Source of the DNA: Paracidovorax oryzae ATCC 19882
GTDB lineage: Bacteria; Pseudomonadota; Gammaproteobacteria; Burkholderiales; Burkholderiaceae_C
Length of the DNA: 64,000 nucleotides
Direction of reading: 5' to 3'
NCBI RefSeq assembly: GCF_000687165.1
Contig: NZ_KK366049.1
Coordinates: 160,764-224,763, forward strand
The notes under the pieces: model-generated
Told to the model about the DNA's origin: nothing
The model's input: the letters and a program-made list of their open reading frames with translations, nothing else
The model's database searches: none
Made by a program: the position numbers and the translations under genes
Part shown: one piece after another, positions 7,954 to 16,830 of the stretch
Layout of the letters: the number at the start of each line of letters is the position of its first letter
How positions within the stretch are numbered: the first letter of the stretch is position 1

Positions 7954-10305
7954 ATGCCTTTCCTCGCTTTCCTGCGCCACCGGGCGCGCCGTCCCGGCAC
8001 TGAAGCACTGACCGTCCTGCCGCTGTGCCTCGCGCTCTGGGCGCCGCTGTCCGCAAGCGCGCTGCCGGCCTACGCCGAGGTGCGCGCGGACTACCGCTCG
8101 TCCGAAACCCTGGTGCTCTCGCGCGAAGGCGAGGTGGTGCAGCGGCTGCGGACCGACGCCACCGTGCGGCGCGGCCAGTGGACGGGGCTGGACGACATAT
8201 CGCCCGCGCTGCGGGAGGCGCTGGTGCTCAGCGAGGACCGGCGTTTCTACGAACACAGCGGCGTGGACTGGCGTGCCGTGTCGGCCGCTGCCTGGGGCAA
8301 TCTTTGGAACCAGCGCACGCGCGGCGCCTCCACCCTGACCATGCAGCTCGCGGGCCTGCTGGACGGCGACTGGCGGCAGGGGCCCGGCGGCCGGTCGGTG
8401 GCCCAGAAACTCGGGCAGACCGTGGCCGCGCAGGTGCTGGAACGGCGCTGGCGCAAGGACCAGATCCTGGAGGCCTACCTCAACCTCGTGCCGTTCCGGG
8501 GCGAACTGGTGGGCATTGATGCACTGTCCCGCACGCTGTTCGGCAAGGCGCCGCATGGGCTGGACGACCGCGAAGCGGCGGTCGCCGCGGCGCTGGTGCG
8601 GGCCCCGAACGCCCGGCCCGCCCTCGTGGCGCAGCGTGCCTGCGGCGTGCTGCGCGCCATGGCCGCGCCCCCTGCGGGTGGCGGTGGGTCTGCTGGTCCG
8701 GCCGCCGACTGCGATGCGCTGGACCTGTTCACCACGGCCGCACTGCAGCGCCGGGACTACGCGGCCAGCGAAGGCCTGGCGCCGCATTTCGCGCGCCAGC
8801 TGCTCGCCCGCATGCCGGGGCCGGCCCCGGTGTCCGTGGTGTCCAGCCTCAGCGCGCCGCTGCAGCGCGTGGCCGTGCAGTCGCTGCACCAGCATCTGCG
8901 CGAACTGCACGGCCGCAACGTGGAGGACGGCGCCGTGGTCGTGCTCGACAACGCCACCGGCGAGGTACTGGCGTGGGTGGGGTCGTCCGGCCTGCTGAGC
9001 CAGGCGGGCGAAGTGGACGGGGTGCTGGCCGCGCGCCAGCCGGGATCCACGCTCAAGCCCTTCCTCTACGCCCAGGCGATCGCGCAGCGCCGCGTCACCG
9101 CCGCGTCGCTGATCGAGGATTCGCCCGCCTACATCCCCACCGCTTCGGGGCTCTACATCCCGCAGAACTACGACCGGCAGTTCAAGGGCTGGGTGTCCGT
9201 GCGCACTGCCCTGGCTGCCTCGCTCAACGTGCCGGCGGTGCGGACCATCGCGATGGTCACCCCGGATGCGTTCTTCCGCCAGTTGCTGGCGCTGGGCCTG
9301 CCGCTGCGGGAGACGGGCGACTACTACGGCTACAGCCTTGCGCTGGGCAGCGCCGAAATGCCCCTGCTCCACCTGGCCAATGCCTACCGCGCGCTCGCCA
9401 ACGGCGGGCGGACCGGTCCCGTCGTGTTCCGTCCTGCTCCTGCAGCCGCCCGGCGCACCGGCGCTCGGCAGGCCCCGGCCGCAGCGGCGGAAGCACCGCC
9501 TGCGGTCGATCCGCGCGCGGCCTTCATCGTGGGCGACATCCTCTCGGACGGCAATGCGCGCGCGCGCACCTTCGGCACCGACAGCGTGCTGGCCACGCGG
9601 TTCTGGACCGCCGTGAAGACCGGCACCAGCAAGGACATGCGCGACAACTGGGCGCTGGGGTGGTCGCAGCGCTACACGGTGGGTGTCTGGGTGGGGAATG
9701 CCGGCGGCGCGCCCATGCACGACGTGAGCGGCACCAGCGGCGCGGCGCCCGTGTGGGCCGAGATCATGGGCTGGCTGCACGGGCGGGGCGTGCGCAGCCG
9801 TGCGCCCGAGCCGCCGCCCGGGCTGGTCCGCGCCGCCGTGCGCTTCGGCCCCGAGCCGGGCGGCACGCGCCTGCTGGAAAGCGCGCGCCAGGAATGGTTC
9901 CTCGCCGGCACGCAGCAACCGCTCTTCGCCGTGGATGCCGGCTCCGGCGCCATCCAGCGGGGCCGCGGGGCTCCGGAACGGGCGGCCGGCGAAGGCGGTG
10001 CACCGGACGGCCTGCAGGCCCCGCGGCCGCGCATCGTGTCGCCCGCCCCGGGCACCATCGTGGCGCTGGATCCCGACATCCCTCCCGCCCATCAGCGCCT
10101 GCAGTTCGCGGCGGCGGGCGGTGGCGTGCCGGCGAATCTGCGTTGGCGCATCGATGGCCAGGTGCAGGGCCGGGGGGCGGAATGGGCCTGGTTGCCCTGG
10201 CCCGGGCGCCACCGGGTGGAGCTGGTGGAGGCGGGGGGGCAGGTGGTGGACGAGATCCGCATCGAGGTGCGCGGAGCGGGCGTGGTGAAAGGGCCCCGCC
10301 CCTGA
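7954..10305 (+). CDS. pbpC: Penicillin-binding protein 1C
   Basis: This bifunctional peptidoglycan glycosyltransferase/transpeptidase has 783 residues, the usual size for PBP1C. After an N-terminal membrane or signal segment (about 18-38), the glycosyltransferase domain shows EDRRFYEHSG (94-103) and GASTLTMQ (124-131). The transpeptidase domain shows STLK (365-368, nucleophile S365), SLN (423-425) and KTGT (555-558). The last 90 residues form a BiPBP_C beta-sandwich typical of PBP1C. An upstream in-frame extension to 7633 overlaps the receptor gene and has receptor-like codon shadow, so the ATG at 7954, which gives a normal N-terminus, is preferred. PBP1C is commonly paired with alpha-2-macroglobulin, as approximately seen here, and the pair is thought to guard the cell wall after envelope breach. 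Confidence 0.95.
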   Translation: MPFLAFLRHRARRPGTEALTVLPLCLALWAPLSASALPAYAEVRADYRSSETLVLSREGEVVQRLRTDATVRRGQWTGLDDISPALREALVLSEDRRFYEHSGVDWRAVSAAAWGNLWNQRTRGASTLTMQLAGLLDGDWRQGPGGRSVAQKLGQTVAAQVLERRWRKDQILEAYLNLVPFRGELVGIDALSRTLFGKAPHGLDDREAAVAAALVRAPNARPALVAQRACGVLRAMAAPPAGGGGSAGPAADCDALDLFTTAALQRRDYAASEGLAPHFARQLLARMPGPAPVSVVSSLSAPLQRVAVQSLHQHLRELHGRNVEDGAVVVLDNATGEVLAWVGSSGLLSQAGEVDGVLAARQPGSTLKPFLYAQAIAQRRVTAASLIEDSPAYIPTASGLYIPQNYDRQFKGWVSVRTALAASLNVPAVRTIAMVTPDAFFRQLLALGLPLRETGDYYGYSLALGSAEMPLLHLANAYRALANGGRTGPVVFRPAPAAARRTGARQAPAAAAEAPPAVDPRAAFIVGDILSDGNARARTFGTDSVLATRFWTAVKTGTSKDMRDNWALGWSQRYTVGVWVGNAGGAPMHDVSGTSGAAPVWAEIMGWLHGRGVRSRAPEPPPGLVRAAVRFGPEPGGTRLLESARQEWFLAGTQQPLFAVDAGSGAIQRGRGAPERAAGEGGAPDGLQAPRPRIVSPAPGTIVALDPDIPPAHQRLQFAAAGGGVPANLRWRIDGQVQGRGAEWAWLPWPGRHRVELVEAGGQVVDEIRIEVRGAGVVKGPRP

Positions 10306-10401
10306 AGTGAATCTTGCGGTGGTGGCCCGCGCGTGGCGAGTGGGCGGGCCCGCCCGGCCCCGGTTCCAGGGATACTGCTTGCCCTTGAGGAAGGACCCGG
10401 C

Positions 10402-11262
10402 ATGCATGCCATCGCTCCGCTGCTTTTCGTCGTGATCTGGTCCACCGGTTTCCTGGTGGGGCGGGGGGTGTCCGCGCATGCCGATCCGTTCTGGTTCCTG
10501 GCCGCGCGGTTCGTGGGCGTGGCCATCCTGTTCGGCGCCGCGGCCTGGTGGGCGCGCGTCGAGTGGCCGCGCGGGCCGCGCCGCATCGCCCTGCATCTCG
10601 CCGCGGGGGCGCTCATGAACGGCCTCTACGTGGGACCCAGCTGGTGGGCCATGTCGCGCGGCCTGCCGGCCGGGGTGATGGCGCTCATCGGCGCGCTGCA
10701 GCCGCTGTTCACGGCCCTCATCGCGGTGGCCGTGCTGCATCGCCGGCTGGGGCCGTCCACCTGGGCGGGGCTGGCGCTGGGTTTCGGTGGAGTGGCCATG
10801 GTGCTGTGGCCGCGGCTGTCGGCCAGCGCCGGGGTGGCCGCGCTCCCGCTGCCGGTGCTGCTGGCCGCCGCGGGCAGCATCCTCGCGCTCACCGTGGGGT
10901 CCATGGTGCAGAAATCGCCGCTCGCGGCAGGTGACCTGCGCAGCGCCAGCGCGGTGCAGAACTTGGGTTCCATCGCGGTGCTGACCCTGATGGCGTCGAT
11001 TCTGGGGCAGCCGCGCTGGGACGGCTCGCCGCTGCTGTGGGGCTATCTCGCCTACTCGGTGCTGGTGCTGTCGATCGGCGGGGCCACGCTGCTGATCTGG
11101 CTCATGCGCCATGGCGAGGCGACGCGCACGGCGGCACTGGTGCTCGCGGTGCCGCCGCTCTCGGCACTGCAGGCGTGGGCCATCTTCGGGGAAACGCTCA
11201 CGGCACTGCAAGTGGTCGGCTTTGCCATCGCCATCGCGGGCGTGGCACTGGCGCGAAGGTAG
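10402..11262 (+). CDS. EamA/DMT-family transporter
   Basis: This 286-residue inner-membrane protein has about ten hydrophobic segments in two tandem EamA repeats (roughly 1-135 and 145-286), like RhaT/YdcZ-type drug/metabolite transporters. The start LLFVVIWSTGFLVGR and the repeat-2 end LSALQAWAIFGETLTALQ are family hallmarks. GAGGAAGGA just upstream of ATG 10402 is a good ribosome binding site and decides against the longer in-frame start at 10333. The cargo is unknown; members export amino acids, purines or other metabolites. It lies 96 bases after pbpC and may be transcribed with it. Confidence 0.9.
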   Translation: MHAIAPLLFVVIWSTGFLVGRGVSAHADPFWFLAARFVGVAILFGAAAWWARVEWPRGPRRIALHLAAGALMNGLYVGPSWWAMSRGLPAGVMALIGALQPLFTALIAVAVLHRRLGPSTWAGLALGFGGVAMVLWPRLSASAGVAALPLPVLLAAAGSILALTVGSMVQKSPLAAGDLRSASAVQNLGSIAVLTLMASILGQPRWDGSPLLWGYLAYSVLVLSIGGATLLIWLMRHGEATRTAALVLAVPPLSALQAWAIFGETLTALQVVGFAIAIAGVALARR

Positions 11263-11624
11263 GGCGTCAGGGGTTGTCCTGGCAGTCCACGCCTGCGAGG
11301 ATGGCAAGGCCGGTGAGGGTGGTGAGCGTCTTTTTCGCTCAATGGATGGGTTTCATGTCGTGATGGCTGTGTGTGGACGGGGCGGTGGCGTGAAAAGCCC
11401 GGGTACCCCTCGTGGCCCTCCACAAAGACAATCTAAGGCCGGACGCCCCGCGTCCCCGTATGCGATACGAAGTCCCGGCCGGTGATGCGAAGCGTGCAAA
11501 CGCTTCAAGTCCGGGAAAGGCTTCAGGCCCTTTTGGCAGGCACCGCCGGTACGATGCCCCTGCGCACGTGCCTTCCCGGGCCGGAGCCGGCCGCATGGCA
11601 GAACAATGACCAGGAGCACCCACC
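11263..11624. other. Intergenic region without a convincing gene
   Basis: These 362 bases between the EamA gene and the flavoenzyme gene contain only short overlapping ORFs with no recognisable protein and no good ribosome binding site. No clear terminator or sigma-70 pair was found. The promoter of the flavoenzyme gene must lie here, with its ribosome binding site (CAGGAG) at 11611-11616. Confidence 0.6.
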
Positions 11625-12785
11625 GTGACCCCACTGTCCCGCATCACCTGCATCGAAGACTTGCGCACCGTCGCCCGCCGGCGCGTGCCGCGCATGTTCT
11701 ACGACTACGCCGACTCAGGCTCTTACACCGAAAGCACCTACCGCGCCAATTCCGAGGATTTCCAGAAGATCAAGCTGCGCCAGCGCGTGGCCGTGAACAT
11801 GGAGAACCGCACCACCCGCACGACGATGGCGGGCCAGGACGTGGCCATGCCCGTGGCGATCGCGCCCACGGGGCTGACCGGCATGCAGCATGCGGACGGC
11901 GAAATCCTCGGCGCACGCGCGGCGCGGGCTTTCGGCGTGCCGTTCACGCTGTCCACGATGAGCATCTGCTCCATCGAGGATGTGGCGGAACACGCCGGGC
12001 CGGGCTTCTGGTTCCAGGTTTATGTGATGCGCGACCGCGATTTCGTCGAACGCCTCATCGACCGCGCCAGGGCCGCCGGCGTGTCGGCGCTGCAGGTAAC
12101 GCTCGACCTGCAGATCCTCGGACAGCGCCACAAGGACATCAGGAACGGGCTGTCCACGCCGCCGCGTCCCACCCTGGCCAACCTGCTCGACCTGGCGACC
12201 AAGCCGCGCTGGTGCCTGGGCATGCTGGGCACGAAGCGGCGCAGCTTCGGCAACATCGTGGGCCATGCCAAGGGGGTGGGCGATCTTTCGTCGCTGTCGT
12301 CGTGGACGGCCGAGCAGTTCGATCCCCGGCTCAACTGGCGCGACATCGAGTGGATCAAGAAGCGCTGGGGCGGCAAGCTCATCCTCAAGGGCATCATGGA
12401 TGCGGACGACGCGCGTCTCGCGGTGGAGACGGGCGCGGACGCGATCGTGGTCAGCAACCACGGTGGAAGGCAGCTCGACGGAGCCCCGTCGTCCATCCAT
12501 GCGCTGCCTCCCATCGTCGATGCCGTGGGGCGGGACATCGAGGTGTGGATGGATGGAGGCATCCGCGGCGGGCAGGACGTGCTCAAGGCCTGGGCACTGG
12601 GTGCACGCGGGACGCTGATCGGGCGCAGCTTCCTGTATGGGCTCGGCGCCTTCGGCGAGGCCGGCGTCACCCGGGCGCTGCAGATCATCCACAAGGAACT
12701 GGACATCACCATGGCCTTCTGCGGCCATACCGACATCCACCGGGTGGACCGGTCCATCCTGCTGCCGGGCACGCTGCCCGGCTGA
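11625..12785 (+). CDS. lldD: FMN-dependent alpha-hydroxy-acid dehydrogenase (L-lactate dehydrogenase type)
   Basis: This 386-residue protein is a full-length member of the LldD / glycolate oxidase family: an FMN TIM-barrel enzyme at the inner membrane that oxidises L-lactate or a related 2-hydroxy acid to the keto acid. Visible signatures are RMFYDYADSGSYTE near the N-terminus, the FMN-binding IAPTGLTGMQHADGE, ILKGIMDADDARLAVETGAD, and the catalytic VSNHGGRQLDG with H279, followed by WMDGGIRGGQDVLKA. It starts with GTG behind CAGGAG. L-lactate is the likeliest substrate, but mandelate or another hydroxy acid cannot be excluded. It is a single-gene unit here, with no lactate permease or LldR beside it. 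Confidence 0.88.
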   Translation: MTPLSRITCIEDLRTVARRRVPRMFYDYADSGSYTESTYRANSEDFQKIKLRQRVAVNMENRTTRTTMAGQDVAMPVAIAPTGLTGMQHADGEILGARAARAFGVPFTLSTMSICSIEDVAEHAGPGFWFQVYVMRDRDFVERLIDRARAAGVSALQVTLDLQILGQRHKDIRNGLSTPPRPTLANLLDLATKPRWCLGMLGTKRRSFGNIVGHAKGVGDLSSLSSWTAEQFDPRLNWRDIEWIKKRWGGKLILKGIMDADDARLAVETGADAIVVSNHGGRQLDGAPSSIHALPPIVDAVGRDIEVWMDGGIRGGQDVLKAWALGARGTLIGRSFLYGLGAFGEAGVTRALQIIHKELDITMAFCGHTDIHRVDRSILLPGTLPG

Positions 12786-12794
12786 ATGGAAGGG

Positions 12795-12809
12795 ATTGGC
12801 GTTGCCAAT
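12795..12809 (+). other. Small hairpin after lldD-like gene
   Basis: ATTGGC-GTT-GCCAAT is a perfect 6-bp stem with a 3-nt loop, beginning 9 bases after the lldD-like stop. No T-run follows, so termination here would be weak. Confidence 0.35.
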
Positions 12810-12920
12810 GGAGATTGGAGTAGTTGAAAAAATAATTAATAAGAAACAATTTGTATCTTGTTAATTTCCGCATTTTTGGGTCGAGTTGTTGGCCTACAGC
12901 ATTTTTTTGAGGAAAACGCT

Positions 12921-12948
12921 TAAAATTGGTGCATAAGCGCTCCGTTAT
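12921..12948 (+). promoter_or_regulatory. Possible sigma-28 promoter for second chemoreceptor
   Basis: TAAA (12921-12924), 16 bases, then TCCGTTAT (12941-12948) partly matches the FliA consensus (five of eight in the -10 half). It sits in an AT-rich block (about 12820-12935) upstream of the receptor at 13043. The same 16-base spacing occurs in the candidate before the first receptor. It overlaps a hairpin (12935-12956), so one of the two readings may be wrong. Confidence 0.28.
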
Positions 12949-12956
12949 GGGCGCTT
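12935..12956. terminator. Possible bidirectional hairpin terminator
   Basis: AAGCGC (12935-12940), a 10-nt loop, and GCGCTT (12951-12956) are followed by TTCACTTTTC. The stem is short, but the flanking A-rich and T-rich stretches fit an intrinsic terminator closing the lldD-like transcript. Confidence 0.4.
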
Positions 12957-13042
12957 TTCACTTTTCTGGGGAGTTCGATTCCACGTTCCCCCATTTTTGC
13001 CGCCTATGGCAAAAGTGCAGTCAATTACCAAAAGTTTCAAAA

Positions 13043-14959
13043 ATGAACCACTGGATCGGCAATCTGAAGTTCTCGCGCAAGTTCGTGCTGATCGGCTGCA
13101 TCGCCTTCGCGATGTTCCTGCTGCCCACTGCCTTGCTGATGCGCGGCACCCTCGCCGATATCCAGACGGCCCTGCAGGAACGCAGGGGCCTCGCCCCTGC
13201 ACGGGAACTGCTCAAGCTGCTGCAGCTGACGCAGCAGCACCGGGGGCTGTCCGCCTCCATGCTCGGAGGGACCGAATCGGCGGCCGCGCCGCGGCAGGCC
13301 AAGCAGGCGGAGGTGGAGGCTTCCTTCGGCCGCGCGAAGCAGGCGCTCGCGGGGCTGGGCGACAGCACCCTGGGCCAGCGGCTCGACAGCATCCAGGGCG
13401 ACTGGAACACGCTGGCTTCCGGCGTGGCGGGCAAGACCTTGCGCGGCGCGGACAGCAACCGGCTGCACGTGGCGCTCATCGAGCGGATGCTCGGTCTCAT
13501 CGACGACGTGGCCAACAGCTCCGGACTCGCCCGCGACACCGACATCCGCACCCACTACCTGCAGAAGGCTGTGCTCGGGCAGCTGCCACAGCTGACGGAG
13601 TCGCTGGGCCAGATGCGGGCGCGCGGCGCGCTGGTGCTGGCGCGTGGCGAAGTGGCCCCCGAAGAGCGGGCACGCATCGAGTCCCTCTCCGACCGCGTGC
13701 GCAAGTACTACGGCGATGCCCGCAAGGCGCTCGAACTGGCGGCCGGCGGCAGCCTGCCCCCTGCCGTGGAAAAGGCCCGGGACGCCGCGCTGGCCGCGGC
13801 CCAGGAAGGGTTCAAGCTGGCCGACGACAACATCGTGAAGGCCGACGTGCTGAGCATGCCGTCCACCGACTGGGTCGCGCGCATGACCCGCATCATCGAC
13901 ACCCAGTTCGAGCTGGTGGGCGCGTCCTTCGACGTGCTGGAGCAATCGCTGGACAACCAGATCGCGCAGATGCGCCAGGGCATGCTGGTGCTGGGGCTCG
14001 TGCTGGCGGCACTGGCGGCGGCGGCCCTCTGCATCATGGCCATGGTCACCCGCGCCACCACGCGTTCCATCGGCGAGGCCGTGCGGATCGCCGAGGCCGT
14101 GGCGGACGGCGACCTGACCGCGCAGGTCGAGCCCCAGGGCCGCGACGAGGTGGCCCGGTTGCTGCACGCGCTCGCCGCCATGACCCGCAAGCTCGGCACC
14201 GTGGTGGGCACGGTGCGGCTCAATGCCGAGAACGTGGCCAGCGCCAGCGTGCAGATCGCGCAGGGCAACTCCGACCTGAGCCAGCGCACCGAAAGCCAGG
14301 CCAGCTCACTGGAGGAGACGGCCGCGTCCATGGAAGAGCTGGGTTCCACCGTCCGGCAGAACGCGGACAACGCGCGGCAGGCGGACCAGCTCGCGCGCAG
14401 CGCGGCCGGCGTGGCCGCGCAGGGCGGTACCGTGGTCCAGCAGGTGGTGGAAACGATGCGCGGCATCCATACCAGCTCGGCGCGCATCGGCGACATCATC
14501 GGCGTGATCGACGGCATCGCGTTCCAGACCAACATCCTGGCGCTGAACGCGGCCGTGGAGGCGGCCCGTGCGGGTGAGCAGGGCCGGGGTTTCGCGGTGG
14601 TCGCGGGCGAGGTGCGCAGCCTTGCGCAACGCAGCGCCAGCGCCGCCAAGGAGATCAAGGAACTGATCACTGCCAGCGTCGCCCAGGTGCAGAGCGGCAC
14701 TGCGCTGGTGGACCAGGCCGGCACCACCATGACCGAGATCGTGGATTCGATCCGCAAGGTGAGCGACATCGTGGGCGAGATCACTTCCGCCACCGTAGAG
14801 CAGAGCGAGGGCGTGGCCCAGGTGGGCGAGGCCGTGAGCCAGATGGACAACGCCACCCAGCAGAACGCGGCGCTGGTGGAGGAAAGTGCCGCGGCCGCCA
14901 GCAGCCTCAAGTCGCAGGCTCAGCAGCTGGTCGATACCGTGGCCATGTTCCGGCTCTGA
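13043..14959 (+). CDS. Methyl-accepting chemotaxis protein with large helical periplasmic sensor
   Basis: This 638-residue chemoreceptor has TM1 at about residues 14-36. Its all-helical sensor (about 40-305) contains LLKLLQLTQQHRGLSASMLGG, reminiscent of NIT-type nitrate/nitrite sensing domains, though I am not certain of that assignment. TM2 at about 310-335 is followed by a HAMP domain and the MCP hairpin with [20 protein letters not shown]. It shares near-identical signalling blocks with the receptor at 6081 but ends at MFRL, without the linker and CheR pentapeptide, so it may depend on neighbours for methylation. ATG 13043 begins a normal receptor N-terminus; an in-frame start at 12926 adds 39 residues from the AT-rich leader and is rejected. 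Confidence 0.92.
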   Translation: MNHWIGNLKFSRKFVLIGCIAFAMFLLPTALLMRGTLADIQTALQERRGLAPARELLKLLQLTQQHRGLSASMLGGTESAAAPRQAKQAEVEASFGRAKQALAGLGDSTLGQRLDSIQGDWNTLASGVAGKTLRGADSNRLHVALIERMLGLIDDVANSSGLARDTDIRTHYLQKAVLGQLPQLTESLGQMRARGALVLARGEVAPEERARIESLSDRVRKYYGDARKALELAAGGSLPPAVEKARDAALAAAQEGFKLADDNIVKADVLSMPSTDWVARMTRIIDTQFELVGASFDVLEQSLDNQIAQMRQGMLVLGLVLAALAAAALCIMAMVTRATTRSIGEAVRIAEAVADGDLTAQVEPQGRDEVARLLHALAAMTRKLGTVVGTVRLNAENVASASVQIAQGNSDLSQRTESQASSLEETAASMEELGSTVRQNADNARQADQLARSAAGVAAQGGTVVQQVVETMRGIHTSSARIGDIIGVIDGIAFQTNILALNAAVEAARAGEQGRGFAVVAGEVRSLAQRSASAAKEIKELITASVAQVQSGTALVDQAGTTMTEIVDSIRKVSDIVGEITSATVEQSEGVAQVGEAVSQMDNATQQNAALVEESAAAASSLKSQAQQLVDTVAMFRL

Positions 14960-14987
14960 ACGCCGGCGCCTGATCCTCCGTGCGTCA

Positions 14988-15020
14988 AAAGGCCCCGGTG
15001 CCGCGAGGCCCGGGGCCTTT
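14988..15020. terminator. Intrinsic terminator between convergent genes
   Basis: AAAGGCCCCGG (14988-14998) and CCGGGGCCTTT (15010-15020) form a perfect 11-bp stem with an 11-nt loop and a T-run on both strands. It separates the chemoreceptor from the convergent DUF3455 gene and can serve both. Confidence 0.85.
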
Positions 15021-15050
15021 CTGCATCCGGCCGCACCGGGCCGGTGCGCT

Positions 15051-15599
15051 TCAGGCGGCGCGCCAGAAGATGTAGTCGGCCTGGTACTTCACGATCTGCT
15101 TCTGCCCGGCATTGCCCGCCGCGCAAGGCATGGCCGGCGCCACGCCGCCCTGGGTGGCCACGCGCTGGATGTAGGCCACGCCCTGCATCGCCCCCATGCC
15201 CGTGGCGGGGTTCGCCTTCACCAACTGCAGCGGGATGTTGCCCGTGCCGGCGGGCGCCACGGCCACCTGCGTGGCGGTCACCTTGGAACCGTCGCTGCTT
15301 TCCCAGGTGGCGGGCGGGCCCCAGTAGCGCCCCACCGTCGCGCCCTTGCGATCATGAAGCTTCGCGTCCGGGCCGACGAACGCCCATTCGAAGTCGCCCG
15401 GCATGTCCTTCTTTGCGCGGCATTCGTACGTGATTTCTCCCTTGCCCACGGTTTCCAGGGCCACCTTGTGGCCGGCGGGCACCTGCACCGCTGCGGGCAG
15501 GGAGGCCTGGGAGAACGCGGCCATGGGGGCGCTGCCCATGTGGCTGCAGGCCGCCAGGCCCAGGGTGGCGACGATCGCGAGGGGAAGATGGATTCGCAT
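15051..15599 (-). CDS. DUF3455 lipoprotein
   Basis: This 182-residue protein has a lipoprotein signal ending at LAAC (Cys18). The mature part matches the DUF3455 pattern as I know it: PAGHKVALETVGKGEITYECRA, EWAFVGPDAKLHDRKG, GRYWGPPATWESSDGS and YIQRVATQGG. DUF3455 proteins occur in bacteria and fungi and have no established function. Two mature cysteines (in YECRA and MPCAAG) could pair. GGAGTGTTCCC precedes the ATG on this strand. It is monocistronic, convergent with the chemoreceptor and divergent from the DUF3034 gene. Confidence 0.88.
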   Translation of the reverse strand: MRIHLPLAIVATLGLAACSHMGSAPMAAFSQASLPAAVQVPAGHKVALETVGKGEITYECRAKKDMPGDFEWAFVGPDAKLHDRKGATVGRYWGPPATWESSDGSKVTATQVAVAPAGTGNIPLQLVKANPATGMGAMQGVAYIQRVATQGGVAPAMPCAAGNAGQKQIVKYQADYIFWRAA

Positions 15600-15851
15600 G
15601 GGAACACTCCTTGGTGGTGATGGGAAAGGGCAGGGGCGCGGCGGGATGCGCGCACTGGAAGGGCCTGCGGGCCGGACGGCTTTCCCGGGCTGGAGTTCTG
15701 GTTTTTGGAAAGCTGCCTTCTTTACGTCGGGCCCGTGCGAATGGATTCACTACCTCGGGATTCCCCGTAGTGCCCAGTGACGGCAAGGGCGGATCCGGGG
15801 TACCGCGCCAGCGGGGGCGCTGGCATACTGCGGCTCCAGGAGGTGGGTCCC

Positions 15852-16808
15852 ATGAGGTTTCGTCGCAGGCTTGCGATACGGACATTCCGCGCGCCCGTGC
15901 TGGCCATGCTCGGCATGGCGTTGTCCGCCCCCGGCGGTGCGGAAACAGGCAAGCTGCCGCTCACCGGCGGCGTGAGCTCCATCTCCGGGGCCGCGGGCGG
16001 AGGGCTCACGCCCTGGGCCGTGATCGGCACCAACGCGACGGAAGGCGAGATCGGCGTGAGTGCCTTCGCCACGCGGCTGCGCACGCGGGACTACGGCCTG
16101 ACCAGCTCGGGGCTCGCACTCGGCCTGTACGACCGGGTGGAGCTGTCCGTGGCGCGCCAGGATTTCGGCGCGGCGCCCGCCTCCGCGCTCAACGCGGTTG
16201 CGCCGTTCGGCGTGGAGCCCGACCTGCACCTCAAGATGGACATCATCGGCGCCAAGGTGCGGCTGGTGGGCGACGCCATCCTCGACACCGATTCACCCAT
16301 GCCGCAGATTTCCGTGGGGGTGGAGCACAAGCGGCTGCATCCGGCATCGGCCGGCAGCGTGATCCAGTTCCTGGGTGCCGACACCGAGGGCACGGATGTC
16401 TATGTGAGCGCCACCAAGCTGCTGCTCGACCGCAACCTGCTGGTGCACGCCACGCTGCGCTCCACCAACGCCAACCAGAACGGCCTGCTGGGCTTCGGGG
16501 GGCGCGGGCCAGGCAAGTCGGGGCGCTCGCTGCAGCCGGAGTTCTCCGTGGCGTACCTGCTGCGCCGCGACCTGGCGGTGGGCGCGGAATGGCGCTTCAA
16601 GCCCGACAACCTGCGGGCGCTGGGCCGCGCCGCGGGGCTGGGCGATGCGTTGCGCGAGGACGACTGGCGCGACATCTTCGTGGTCTGGGCGCCCGGCAAG
16701 CATCTCTCGATCACGCTGGCCTATGTCGATCTGGGCCGCGTCGTGCCCGGCGTGACCGCCTACCGGCGCCAGCGCGGCGCCTACCTGTCGCTGCAGGCGG
16801 CCTACTGA
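15852..16808 (+). CDS. DUF3034 outer-membrane-like protein
   Basis: This 318-residue exported protein has a signal peptide (RTFRAPVLAMLGMALSAPGGA). The body alternates short amphipathic strands with Gly/Thr turns (LPLTGGVSSISGAAGGG, VIGTNATEGEIGVSAFATRL) and ends in an aromatic residue (LQAAY), consistent with a small outer-membrane beta-barrel. I recognise the family as DUF3034, whose function is unknown. CCAGGAGGTG just upstream of 15852 is a near-ideal ribosome binding site and excludes the longer in-frame start at 15777. The exported haemoglobin gene follows 22 bases later, almost certainly in one operon. Confidence 0.85.
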   Translation: MRFRRRLAIRTFRAPVLAMLGMALSAPGGAETGKLPLTGGVSSISGAAGGGLTPWAVIGTNATEGEIGVSAFATRLRTRDYGLTSSGLALGLYDRVELSVARQDFGAAPASALNAVAPFGVEPDLHLKMDIIGAKVRLVGDAILDTDSPMPQISVGVEHKRLHPASAGSVIQFLGADTEGTDVYVSATKLLLDRNLLVHATLRSTNANQNGLLGFGGRGPGKSGRSLQPEFSVAYLLRRDLAVGAEWRFKPDNLRALGRAAGLGDALREDDWRDIFVVWAPGKHLSITLAYVDLGRVVPGVTAYRRQRGAYLSLQAAY

Positions 16809-16830
16809 GATGCGCGGCAGGAGCCACCCC

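Noticed and set aside
10342..10355. GGGCGGGCCCGCCC palindrome after pbpC
   Set aside because: It is self-complementary but has no loop or T-run and is expected by chance in such GC-rich DNA.
7801..11307. 1168-codon ORF on the minus strand
   Set aside because: It is antisense to pbpC and the EamA gene in high-G+C DNA; the translation is rich in R, H, G, A and Q without any domain. Typical codon-bias shadow.
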